A DNA stretch of 6,566 nt, from NCBI GenBank assembly GCA_030671095.1, contig DAOVAK010000158.1:1-6566 (forward strand), given 5' to 3'. Made by a program: the position numbers and the translations under genes. Positions within the stretch are counted from its first letter, which is position 1. Every line of letters begins with the position of its first letter. The stretch comes from Deltaproteobacteria bacterium. GTDB lineage: Bacteria; Desulfobacterota; DSM-4660; Desulfatiglandales; HGW-15. Shown in pieces: positions 1 through 6,126 of the stretch. The notes under the pieces were generated by a model, which worked only from the letters and a program-made list of their open reading frames with translations, ran no database searches and was not told the DNA's origin.

Positions 1-1
1 T

Positions 2-331
2 GTGCCTCCGGGCGCAAAAGAGCGAGAGTTCATCGACGATATGCTGGACTGTATCACCTGCGGTGCGTGCTATTCAGCCTGTTCAATGGTGGCCACAAAT
101 GAGGAGTTCCTGGGGCCTGCTAGTCTAAACCGAGCTTACACCTTAATCGCGGATAAACGGGATGCCATAAGGGTGGAACGATTAAAGGTTGTGGACCGCT
201 CATTTGGTGTCTGGCGTTGTCATACACAGTTCAACTGTGCGGAAGTCTGTCCCAAAAACATTGTACCCACGAAATCGATTCAGAATTTGAAAAGACGGTG
301 TGTGCTAAGCAAATTCAGACTGTTTAAATAA
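2..331 (+). CDS. sdhB: Succinate dehydrogenase/fumarate reductase-type iron-sulfur subunit, C-terminal part (5' end outside window)
   Basis: This is the C-terminal 109 residues of an SdhB/FrdB-type subunit, which carries electrons between the flavoprotein and a membrane anchor or another partner. The reading frame is open to the window edge, so the true start and the N-terminal 2Fe-2S domain lie upstream. Two cysteine clusters are visible: CITCGACYSAC (fragment residues 17-27) and CHTQFNCAEVCPK (73-85). The spacing C-x2-C-x2-C-x3-C, then C-x5-C-x3-CP, is that of the 4Fe-4S and 3Fe-4S centres of SdhB. The usual Pro after the first cluster is Ser here. The protein stops about 26 residues after the last cysteine, so there is no fused HdrB-like (CCG) domain as in thiol:fumarate reductase TfrB. 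The partner flavoprotein gene follows after an unusual 380-bp gap. Succinate oxidation and fumarate reduction cannot be told apart from this fragment. Confidence 0.9.
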   Translation: MPPGAKEREFIDDMLDCITCGACYSACSMVATNEEFLGPASLNRAYTLIADKRDAIRVERLKVVDRSFGVWRCHTQFNCAEVCPKNIVPTKSIQNLKRRCVLSKFRLFK

Positions 332-370
332 TGATTCACCGCTGAGGCGCAGAGGGCGCGGAGGGAAAAT

Positions 371-407
371 TTTTTCTCCTGTCGGTGAGAGGCCGGCAGG
401 AGAAAAG
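371..407. repeat. 14-15 bp hairpin within the intergenic element
   Basis: The left arm (371-385, TTTTTCTCCTGTCGG) pairs with the right arm (393-407). There is a 7-nt loop, one internal G-T pair and a G-T pair at the base. Read on the + strand, the T run lies 5' of the stem and not 3', so this is not a canonical terminator for the upstream gene. The arms are A/T-rich at the base and GC-rich near the loop. Confidence 0.65.
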
Positions 408-566
408 TTCCTCACCCATTGCATCTCTTGGTTGTGCCGATAATCTTCGCTCAATTTTGTCAGTTTAGCTCAATTGTTTGAATTCAAGTGGGACTCATTT
501 TGGGCTAGGTTTACCTGTTCGAGTTGCAGCTTAAGTTGAAGCTAAGAACCAGAAGCAGGCTGATTC

Positions 567-640
567 TTTTTGCTTTCCGCCCCCTGCCCGCCATCGCTCT
601 CGCTCAGGCGAGGCGGGCGGGTCTCAGCGGAAAGCAAAAA
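567..640. repeat. Large nested hairpin within the intergenic element
   Basis: A perfect 14-bp inverted repeat (TTTTTGCTTTCCGC at 567-580 and its complement at 627-640) encloses a second 10-bp stem (583-592 with 612-621, one G-T pair). That stem encloses a third 4-bp stem (TCGC 594-597 with GCGA 608-611). Almost the whole 74-nt stretch can therefore fold into a single long stem with a 10-nt loop. It lies about 70 bp upstream of the flavoprotein start codon, so it would be part of the leader if the two genes are co-transcribed. Confidence 0.7.
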
Positions 641-711
641 TGTATCGATCTCAGCGGCCTCTGCGTCTTTGCGGTGAATTATTTGGAATGAATATAAGGG
701 GTGTGTAAAGC

Positions 712-2418
712 GTGGAAGTCATCAAGGCGGATGCGTTGATTTTGGGGAGCGGCGGAGCAGGGTTGTTTGCCGCCTTGCATCTTTACGATAACAATCCCCA
801 TCTCAACATCATTCTCGCCACTAAAGGTTTAATGGGCAAGAGCGGATGCAGCCGCATGGTTCAGGGCGGCTTCAATGCCGTATTGAATGAAAGCGACTCT
901 TTAGACAAGCACTTCGTGGACACGTTGAAAGGGGGAGCCTTTATAAATGATCAGGAGTTGGCCTGGGCCCTGGTTAATGATGCACCCAAAACAATTCATG
1001 AATTGGAAGTGAAGGTTGGTTGTTTTTTTGATCGCGCTGAAGATGGGAGAATCCACCAAAAGGCCTTTGCCGGTCAGTCCTTTGACCGGACTGTGCACGT
1101 GGCAGATTTGACCGGAATTCAAATTATTGGCCGTCTCACCGATCAAATATATGCGCGAAATATTAGGGTTCTGGAAGAAACCCGGGGATTGGATCTGCTA
1201 ACCACCGAGGACGAAACAGGGGTGGTTGGGGCGGTGCTTGCCAATATCAGAACAGGCGAGATGTTCGTGGTGAACGCCAAAGTGACGATCGTGGCAACGG
1301 GAGGTGCCGCATCCATGTACAAGATCTCCGCGCCTTCCGTGGACAAAACAGGTGACGGAATGGCCATGTGCTTCAGGGCGGGTGCTGAGTTTGTTGATAT
1401 GGAAATGGTTCAATTCCACCCCACTGGCTTGATTGCTGGTCAGTCTCGTTTAAGTGGAAGCCTGTTGGAAGAGGGTCTCCGAGGTGCCGGGGCCCGGCTT
1501 TATAATGGTTTAGGCGAACGCTATATGGAAAGGTACGACCCTGAGCATTTGGAAAGATCGACTCGTGACCGGGTCGCAAGGGCCGGTTACATGGAGATCA
1601 TAGCAGGGCGGGGGACAGAAAACGACGGGATCTACCTGGACGCAAGCCACTTGGGCGCTAGGTTTGTAGAAGAAAAATTCCCTGGCATGGTGGAAAGGGT
1701 CAAAGACATTGGCAGGGACTTGGCCAGGGAAAAGGTGGAGATCACCCCCACCTCCCACTACCAGATGGGTGGGGTGAAGATAGACATCCATTGCCGAAGC
1801 AATCTGAAAGGCCTGTTGGTGGCTGGTGAAGACGCAGGTGGGACGCATGGTGCCAATAGACTGGGTGGGAACGGAATATGCGATTCCACCGTATTTGGTC
1901 GCCGGGCAGGAGATATGGCTGCGGAATTGGCCTTGCGAGAAAACTTACGTCCGTTCAGCGAATCCCAAGCAGAGGAAATCAGGATGCGCTGGTTAAGGCC
2001 CCTTCTAATCGATTCAGGCCAGGATATCTATCCTATCCGCGAGGAGATGAAAAACCTCATGTGGGAAAAAGTGGGTCTCGTGCGGACTGGCACACAAATG
2101 GAAGAGGCGGTTCGTCGACTGAATGAGATTGTACAAGATGTGGAGCATGCTCGCGTGGAAAACAGGCACCTCATTAGATACAACATGGAATGGCAGAATA
2201 TCATAGACGTGACCAACTCGATCACCGTGTGCAGAATGGTGGCCAACTCCGCCTTGCAGAGGAAGGAGAGCAGGGGTGCCCACTATAGGGAGGACTTTCC
2301 TGAACTGGACAATAAGGGCTGGTTAGTAAACATATATCTTATTAGAAAAGGTGAACGCGACATGAAACTCACCACCAAACCCGTTAACCTAACTCGCCTC
2401 AAGATGGAAGATCTATAA
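712..2418 (+). CDS. sdhA: Succinate dehydrogenase/fumarate reductase-type flavoprotein subunit lacking the covalent FAD histidine
   Basis: This 568-residue FAD protein is the catalytic subunit expected to interconvert succinate and fumarate with the iron-sulfur subunit upstream. It starts with GTG, preceded by AAGGGG at 696-701. Visible parts are: the N-terminal dinucleotide-binding glycines (G12-x-G14-x-x-G17); the substrate-site block QFHPTG with His236; Arg285 in STRDRVARA, at the place of the proton-shuttle Arg of SdhA; HYQMGG with His349; and HGANRLGGNG with Arg383. The length is normal for the family. The FAD-attachment segment normally reads S-H-T before the conserved QGG. Here it is SGCSRMVQGG (residues 44-53), with Cys46 where the histidine should be, so FAD is probably held non-covalently, as in L-aspartate oxidase and TfrA. 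The adjacent SdhB-type gene argues against aspartate oxidase. The direction of catalysis and the exact substrate are open. Confidence 0.88.
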   Translation: MEVIKADALILGSGGAGLFAALHLYDNNPHLNIILATKGLMGKSGCSRMVQGGFNAVLNESDSLDKHFVDTLKGGAFINDQELAWALVNDAPKTIHELEVKVGCFFDRAEDGRIHQKAFAGQSFDRTVHVADLTGIQIIGRLTDQIYARNIRVLEETRGLDLLTTEDETGVVGAVLANIRTGEMFVVNAKVTIVATGGAASMYKISAPSVDKTGDGMAMCFRAGAEFVDMEMVQFHPTGLIAGQSRLSGSLLEEGLRGAGARLYNGLGERYMERYDPEHLERSTRDRVARAGYMEIIAGRGTENDGIYLDASHLGARFVEEKFPGMVERVKDIGRDLAREKVEITPTSHYQMGGVKIDIHCRSNLKGLLVAGEDAGGTHGANRLGGNGICDSTVFGRRAGDMAAELALRENLRPFSESQAEEIRMRWLRPLLIDSGQDIYPIREEMKNLMWEKVGLVRTGTQMEEAVRRLNEIVQDVEHARVENRHLIRYNMEWQNIIDVTNSITVCRMVANSALQRKESRGAHYREDFPELDNKGWLVNIYLIRKGERDMKLTTKPVNLTRLKMEDL

Positions 2419-2431
2419 GATCTTAGATAAC

Positions 2432-2450
2432 GCCCCCGGTTACCGGGGGC
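2432..2450. terminator. GC-rich stem-loop after the flavoprotein gene (possible terminator, no T tract)
   Basis: GCCCCCGG (2432-2439) pairs with CCGGGGGC (2443-2450) across a 3-nt loop, starting 13 bp after the stop codon. Position and stability suit a transcription-ending or 3'-end-protecting hairpin. However, the following bases are CTTCTAAG and not a T run, so intrinsic termination is uncertain. Confidence 0.45.
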
Positions 2451-2456
2451 TTCTAA

Positions 2457-2480
2457 GCCTCCCGAGAGCATTCGGGAGGC
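2457..2480. repeat. Second stem-loop in the sdhA downstream gap
   Basis: GCCTCCCGA (2457-2465) and TCGGGAGGC (2472-2480) form a perfect 9-bp stem with a 6-nt loop. It starts only 6 bp after the preceding hairpin and has no T tract of its own. Confidence 0.55.
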
Positions 2481-2485
2481 GCCTT

Positions 2486-2509
2486 ATAAAATCCTGCAAG
2501 GGATTTTAT
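2486..2509. repeat. Third, A/T-rich stem-loop just before the next gene's ribosome binding site
   Basis: ATAAAATCC (2486-2494) pairs perfectly with GGATTTTAT (2501-2509) over a 6-nt loop. The right arm is T-rich and runs on into TT, giving a weak terminator-like look. It ends 11 bp before the GAGGTT ribosome binding site (2521-2526) of the gene starting at 2532, so it could also affect translation of that gene. Confidence 0.5.
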
Positions 2510-2531
2510 TTCAGATCAGCGAGGTTAATCC

Positions 2532-3446
2532 ATGACCGAATTCATTGGCTTTCTACGGCCGGATGGGTCTGTAGGCATACGCAATCATATCCTCCTTTTA
2601 GGGTTGGATCAGGCAAGTGCGAATGTCTGTCACAAAGTGGCCGGACTGGTCAAGGAGACCCTGCTTGTTTTTTCTGGCCCTCAAGAGGGAGGGGTTTTGT
2701 CGGCATTGGTGAGGCATCCGAACGTGGCCGGAAGTGTGGTGATGGGCGAGGGCCTTGAGGAGCAGGATGTGGACGGCCTCATTTCGGGTCTGGAGCGGTC
2801 GGGGAAGCCACACGGGGTGATCGACATTGGCGGATTGGGTTTCATGAAAGCGATGACCAAGGCGACCCAAACTGCAATGGATATTGTCCAGGATGTGAGC
2901 ACCCATCGGCGGGAGTTGGTGCGGTTTTCTAAACTATTGCCGGTCCTGTTGCACACACCTGATGATTTGGCGACAGAGGTGTTAGTCGGCTTCCTGAAAC
3001 GGCTAAAAGAGGAAAATGGGCGCTGCCTCTGGGTAGAAAAAGGGGCCAAAAACCGGAAGGTCATGGATCCAGAGATCAAAAAAAATCTGGCAGGAGACGT
3101 GGGAATTGGAGAGGCCCCTGGGCCGGATCCTGGAGTTTACAGGGTCATAGGTCCTGATAGGGATAAGACGATTTTTGAGACTGTTTTAGTATCTGGTGCG
3201 CAGGTCATGGCATTTGCCGCAGGAGAATGGCGGTTCATGTCCAATGCCCTAATTCCCGGGCTCAGTTTCTCGCTTGGCCGAGATCTCGGCGCTGAGCAAA
3301 TTTGTGACTTAGATTTGGGGCACGAGGCGGATAACCCGCTCAGCGTTGAAGATAAAAGCCTCCTGTTGTTCAGTGAAATGCTGGCCACCGCATCAGGCAA
3401 GCTCACAAGGGATGAGGTATTGAGGGATGTGCTGATCATTGGCTAA
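2532..3446 (+). CDS. Short UxaA/SuyB-family protein lacking the catalytic core
   Basis: This 304-residue protein belongs to the altronate/galactarate dehydratase and sulfolactate sulfo-lyase large-subunit family. Its start is supported by GAGGTT at 2521-2526. The family N-terminal signature is clear (RPDGSVGIRNHILLL, residues 9-23), as are HPNVAGSVVMGEG (62-74), a GAQV segment at 222-225 and the C-terminal ASGKLT (287-292). It also resembles the suyB product at 6127 from end to end of the visible part. Family members usually have about 380-400 residues. The missing part is the centre: I see no CGGSD-type motif. The H-x-YG segment of true enzymes is replaced by FSGPQEGG (47-54), and the TG-x-G segment after GAQV reads AAGEW. 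Both ends are intact in a single frame, so this is not a simple frameshift remnant. It may be a non-catalytic paralogue, partner or regulatory subunit, or an enzyme with a different active site. Its function is unknown. Confidence 0.75.
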   Translation: MTEFIGFLRPDGSVGIRNHILLLGLDQASANVCHKVAGLVKETLLVFSGPQEGGVLSALVRHPNVAGSVVMGEGLEEQDVDGLISGLERSGKPHGVIDIGGLGFMKAMTKATQTAMDIVQDVSTHRRELVRFSKLLPVLLHTPDDLATEVLVGFLKRLKEENGRCLWVEKGAKNRKVMDPEIKKNLAGDVGIGEAPGPDPGVYRVIGPDRDKTIFETVLVSGAQVMAFAAGEWRFMSNALIPGLSFSLGRDLGAEQICDLDLGHEADNPLSVEDKSLLLFSEMLATASGKLTRDEVLRDVLIIG

Positions 3447-3566
3447 ACGGGTGATGATACCTTTTCTTCCATACCGATATATTTTCTATAACAAATGATA
3501 TATAAATAACAAATACTTAGGATATTTCTTGGAAGTTCCACATGGAGAATAGCTTGGAGAACAGGA
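3447..3566. other. A/T-rich gap before the dehydrogenase gene; possible promoter region
   Basis: This 120-bp gap is clearly richer in A/T than the flanking genes, especially at 3470-3530. TATAAC at 3487-3492 resembles a -10 element, but the hexamer 17 bp upstream (TTCTTC) is a poor -35, so I do not claim a defined promoter. No stem-loop or T tract marks an end for the preceding gene. A ribosome binding site, GGAGA, lies at 3556-3560, six bases before the next ATG. Confidence 0.3.
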
Positions 3567-4631
3567 ATGAAACGGTATGACCCAGAAACGGCAAAAGAGG
3601 TAGTTGCAGAGATAGCTAAGGCGGCTGGAGTGCCTGAACAGGACGCGGAAACTTTGGCCGATTCCCTGGTTGATGCAGATATATATGGGCTATCTACCCA
3701 CGGGGTTTCCCGTGTGAATATTTACATTCGCAGGATTCAAAAGGGATTGATTGACCCAAAAGCGGAAATCTCCTTTGATAAGAAAGGAAGTTCCGTAATC
3801 GCCGTAGATGCGGGAAATGGTTTGGGACAGGTCCAGGCTTCCAAGGTCTTGGAACGCTTGATCTCCATGGCAAAAACCAGTGGGATTGCTGCGGCAACCA
3901 TACGAAATTCCCAGCATTTTGGCGCACTCTCCTATTATTGCAACAGGGCCGCGCGGGAAAACATGATCTTGATAGCCATGACCACAGCTGAGCCGTCCAT
4001 GTCGCCTGAAGGGGCATGCGAGGCCTACTTTGGAACAAATCCCATAGCCGCCTCTTTCCCGACCGACAAGGCGTTCAATGTTGTCAGGATCGACCTATCC
4101 ACTTCCCTTGTTGCTCGCGGCAACATCGTCGCGGCGCAGAAAGAAGGCAAAGCCATTCCATTGGGGTGGGCACTGGATGTGGATGGCAATCCCACCACCG
4201 ATCCGGACAAGGCCCTCGTGGGAACGGTCCTCACCATGGCCGGTCATAAGGGATATGCCCTCGCTCTGCTTGTGGAACTCTTTTCCAGCGTACTTTCGGG
4301 GGCTGCCATCGGGTCTTCCATTGGTTCCATGTACAAGGATATGGATAGAAAACAGGATGTGGGACATTTCTTCTGTCTCATGGATATTCGTGCCTTCATG
4401 GATGTATCCGATTTCAAGAAGCGCCTGGATTCGATGATTGATGAGATCAAGGACTGCAGAAAACGGCCAAAGGTGGAAGAAATCCTCATCCCTGGGGAGA
4501 AGGAATTTCGGACAGCCCTTGAAAATCGAAAGCTTGGCATTCCAATGGGGGACCAGACCTTTAAAGAGCTTGAAGCGTTGTGCGAGGAATACAAGATAGG
4601 GTTCAAGCTGAAAGAGAAAGGAATGGAGTGA
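3567..4631 (+). CDS. comC: Ldh2/MDH2-family dehydrogenase, probable (R)-sulfolactate dehydrogenase
   Basis: This 354-residue NAD(P)-dependent 2-hydroxyacid dehydrogenase belongs to the malate/L-lactate (Ldh2) family, whose fold differs from the classical Rossmann dehydrogenases. Family landmarks are STHGVSR (residues 43-49, His45 and Arg49), the catalytic His117 in NSQHFGAL, the cofactor/substrate segment GTNPIAASFP, and the glycine-rich AGHKGYALALLVELF in the C-terminal half. The ATG is chosen because GGAGA precedes it at a 6-base spacing. Family members include ComC, which interconverts sulfopyruvate and (R)-3-sulfolactate, and also malate and ureidoglycolate dehydrogenases. Sequence alone does not fix the substrate. 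The neighbouring SlcC-like and SuyAB genes make the sulfolactate role much the likeliest, with the enzyme reducing sulfopyruvate to the (R) isomer used by SuyAB. In methanogens ComC serves coenzyme M synthesis, but the lyase genes here point to degradation. Confidence 0.85.
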   Translation: MKRYDPETAKEVVAEIAKAAGVPEQDAETLADSLVDADIYGLSTHGVSRVNIYIRRIQKGLIDPKAEISFDKKGSSVIAVDAGNGLGQVQASKVLERLISMAKTSGIAAATIRNSQHFGALSYYCNRAARENMILIAMTTAEPSMSPEGACEAYFGTNPIAASFPTDKAFNVVRIDLSTSLVARGNIVAAQKEGKAIPLGWALDVDGNPTTDPDKALVGTVLTMAGHKGYALALLVELFSSVLSGAAIGSSIGSMYKDMDRKQDVGHFFCLMDIRAFMDVSDFKKRLDSMIDEIKDCRKRPKVEEILIPGEKEFRTALENRKLGIPMGDQTFKELEALCEEYKIGFKLKEKGME

Positions 4632-4735
4632 TGGCCCGCCCTGGCGCGGCGTGATTCGAATAGGCAACTGAGTCTGCGCGTTGTGCATTTCCAACTTTCC
4701 CATCAAGTGATCTCTGCGAACCAGGTCTGGGCCAG
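4632..4735. other. Non-coding stretch after comC, no recognised feature
   Basis: I see no gene, terminator or clear promoter between the comC-like stop codon and the start of the repeat block. A short palindrome, CCAGGTCTGG, lies at 4721-4730. Confidence 0.4.
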
Positions 4736-4834
4736 GGAGTGTTGGAGCGGTGGAGTATTGGAAAAAGTGGTAAGATTCATTTCTTTCTAAATCCAGTACT
4801 CCATTACTCCACCACTCCAGTACTCCAATCTTCC
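4736..4834. repeat. Inverted repeat made of 8-bp tandem units
   Basis: The left arm (4736-4761) and the reverse complement of the right arm (4801-4826) match at 22 of 26 positions, around a 39-bp centre. Each arm is itself periodic. The right side reads as five 8-bp units (AGTACTCC, ATTACTCC, ACCACTCC, AGTACTCC, AATCTTCC; 4795-4834). The left side is about three units of the GGAG-NNNN type. The block ends 14 bp before the slcC start codon, and the slcC ribosome binding site (GGAG, 4838-4841) follows immediately. A transcript crossing it would form a long imperfect hairpin directly upstream of slcC. Confidence 0.7.
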
Positions 4835-4848
4835 AGCGGAGCGACATC

Positions 4849-5817
4849 ATGAGAGACGTCCTGGTCACAGAAAATATTGTGGGTTCCGAGATGGAATCCC
4901 TGAAGGGTCGCTTTGATGTGGCCTTTGAGCCCGAGTTGTGGAGCACTCCAGAAAGATTGCAGGAGATGATCGTTGATTTCAGGGCCATCATCGTGCGCAA
5001 CCAGACCAAGGTGACCTCAGAATTGATCGCGTCAGCCCCTCATCTTCAGGTTATTGGCCGCGCAGGGGCCGGGCTTGACAATATTGATCTGGATGCAGCC
5101 ACGTCTGCAGGCATTGTGGTTGCCTATACGCCAGAGCAGAATGCCCTGTCTGTGGCAGAGCTGACTATCAGCATGATGCTCGCGTTGGCGAGGAAGATTG
5201 TCCCGGCTGACCAGACCACCAAGGCAGGTGAATGGAAACCCCGGGAATCTACAGGCATTGAACTTTATGGAAAAACCTTGGGATTGGTTGGGCTTGGTCG
5301 GATTGGATACCGCGTGGGAGGGAGGGCCAAGGCCTTTGGAATGGATATGGTGGCTTACGATTTGTATGCCAATCCTGACGCCATCACGGTTTCAGAATCA
5401 TTTGCTCGAATGATGGATCTGGATGAATTGCTGGGCCTGGCTGATTTTGTTTCCTGCCATGTACCGCTCACGTCAGAGACTGTAGGTTTGTTCGACTACG
5501 ATAAATTCTGCAAAATGAAATCGACGGCCTACTTCATTAATACCTCAAGGGGGGAGGTGGTTGATGAGGAGGCTTTGGTCCAGGCCCTTAAAGAAAAAAA
5601 GATCGCTGGTGCCGGTTTAGATGTTCGTCAAAAAGAACCACCCGAAAAAGGTCCTCTTTCAGAAATGGACAACGTCATCCTGACACCCCATATAGGGGCC
5701 TTCACAAAAGAGGGGCAAGAGCGGGTGGTTTCTTCGGTGTGTCGCGATGTAGCCACCGTATTGGAAGGTGGAGAGGCCGTAAACTATTTTAATCTTCCAA
5801 AACCAAAAAGAATGTGA
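4849..5817 (+). CDS. slcC: D-isomer-specific 2-hydroxyacid dehydrogenase, probable (S)-sulfolactate dehydrogenase
   Basis: This 322-residue NAD-dependent dehydrogenase is of the phosphoglycerate dehydrogenase type. It is expected to oxidise (S)-3-sulfolactate to 3-sulfopyruvate in the cytoplasm. The nucleotide site is GLVGLGRIG (glycines 148, 150, 153), with Asp171 at the end of the second strand, which favours NAD over NADP. The catalytic trio is complete: Arg234 in NTSRGEVVDE, Glu263 in RQKEPP and His281 in LTPHIGAF. There is no C-terminal ACT domain, so it is not a long-form serine-pathway SerA. GGAG at 4838-4841 supports the ATG, and the gene ends in two successive stop codons (TGA TAG). 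suyA starts 28 bp later, so the two are probably co-transcribed. The family includes glyoxylate, phosphoglycerate and D-lactate enzymes. I assign sulfolactate from the neighbouring comC-like and suyAB genes, which reproduce the known two-dehydrogenase racemisation. Confidence 0.82.
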   Translation: MRDVLVTENIVGSEMESLKGRFDVAFEPELWSTPERLQEMIVDFRAIIVRNQTKVTSELIASAPHLQVIGRAGAGLDNIDLDAATSAGIVVAYTPEQNALSVAELTISMMLALARKIVPADQTTKAGEWKPRESTGIELYGKTLGLVGLGRIGYRVGGRAKAFGMDMVAYDLYANPDAITVSESFARMMDLDELLGLADFVSCHVPLTSETVGLFDYDKFCKMKSTAYFINTSRGEVVDEEALVQALKEKKIAGAGLDVRQKEPPEKGPLSEMDNVILTPHIGAFTKEGQERVVSSVCRDVATVLEGGEAVNYFNLPKPKRM

Positions 5818-5830
5818 TAGACGGGGTTAG

Positions 5831-5837
5831 AAAGGAG
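5831..5837 (+). promoter_or_regulatory. Strong ribosome binding site of suyA
   Basis: AAAGGAGA-type sequence with the core AAGGAG, 8 bases before the suyA ATG. It is the best Shine-Dalgarno match in the window and fixes the suyA start. Confidence 0.75.
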
Positions 5838-5845
5838 AATGAACC

Positions 5846-6124
5846 ATGATTCAGTTTCTAATTCATGACAAAGAGGACACGGTAGGCGTCGCCACAGTGG
5901 ACATGAAGGCAGGGGAGACGGCCAAAGGGCTTTTCATGGACAGCCAGGAGCCCATCGAAATGAAGGCCCTGAAAGATATCCCCCTGGGTCACAAAATCGC
6001 CATGAGGGATGCCAAGGTGGGCGATACGGTGATCAAGTATGGACAAGATATTGGCAAGGTTGTGGCCGATTTCAAAGCCGGGGATCATGTTCACATTCAG
6101 AATCTAAAGACAAAGAGGTGGTAG
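5846..6124 (+). CDS. suyA: (R)-Sulfolactate sulfo-lyase, small (alpha) subunit, SAF domain
   Basis: This is the 92-residue small subunit of the sulfo-lyase that splits (R)-3-sulfolactate into pyruvate and sulfite. The whole protein is one SAF domain, equivalent to the N-terminal domain of altronate dehydratase, which is a separate chain in SuyAB. Typical segments are the N-terminal [13 protein letters not shown], the central [12 protein letters not shown], then [14 protein letters not shown] and [12 protein letters not shown] at the C terminus. The length is normal for SuyA, and there is no signal peptide or membrane segment, so it acts in the cytoplasm. The large subunit gene starts 2 bp after the stop codon, as expected for an obligate two-subunit enzyme. 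A dehydratase of a sugar acid with split subunits is the alternative; the flanking dehydrogenases and the subfamily of the large subunit favour sulfolactate. Confidence 0.9.
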   Translation: MIQFLIHDKEDTVGVATVDMKAGETAKGLFMDSQEPIEMKALKDIPLGHKIAMRDAKVGDTVIKYGQDIGKVVADFKAGDHVHIQNLKTKRW

Positions 6125-6126
6125 AC

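Larger units (their letters stand above)
334..679. repeat. Palindrome-rich non-coding element with imperfect 30-bp terminal inverted repeats (MITE-like)
   Basis: This fills the gap between the iron-sulfur gene and the flavoprotein gene and shows no credible coding frame. The left end (334-363, starting ATTCACCGC) and the reverse complement of the right end (650-679) match at 25 of 30 positions. The element starts 2 bp after the stop codon of the upstream gene and ends about 30 bp before the next start codon. Inside are two further strong palindromes (371-407 and 567-640, listed separately) and a weaker one, AGCTT/AAGCT, at 528-543. The 8-mer GCTCAATT occurs twice (449-456 and 468-475). No transposase is present and I could not find a clear target-site duplication. 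A non-autonomous mobile or repeat element is the simplest reading, but I cannot show other copies from this window. Confidence 0.6.

Noticed and set aside
371..407. The hairpin after sdhB as an intrinsic terminator
   Set aside because: On the + strand the T run precedes the stem and none follows it, so it does not fit a terminator for the upstream gene. It is better explained as part of the palindromic element.
1510..1848. A 112-codon minus-strand frame inside the flavoprotein gene
   Set aside because: It lies wholly within a conserved part of sdhA (the HYQMGG and substrate-site region) and has no recognisable domain; it is a shadow frame.
712..2418. L-aspartate oxidase (NadB) as the identity of the flavoprotein
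   Set aside because: NadB also lacks the covalent FAD histidine, but the directly preceding SdhB-type iron-sulfur gene and the SdhA-like C-terminal region fit a fumarate reductase/succinate dehydrogenase-type complex better.
2930..3110. The possibility that the missing core of the SuyB-like gene is hidden by a frameshift
   Set aside because: The other + strand frames here do not show a CGGSD-type or other family motif, and the gene stays in one frame from the N-terminal signature to the C-terminal one. The core is absent and not merely out of frame.
4795..4834. The 8-bp tandem units as a CRISPR array
   Set aside because: The units are contiguous, only 8 bp long and without spacers, and no cas gene is present.
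4095..5009. A 304-codon open frame on the minus strand across the end of the comC-like gene and the start of slcC
   Set aside because: It overlaps two well-supported + strand genes and the 8-bp repeat block, its translation resembles no family I know, and it is explained by the codon bias of the opposite strand.
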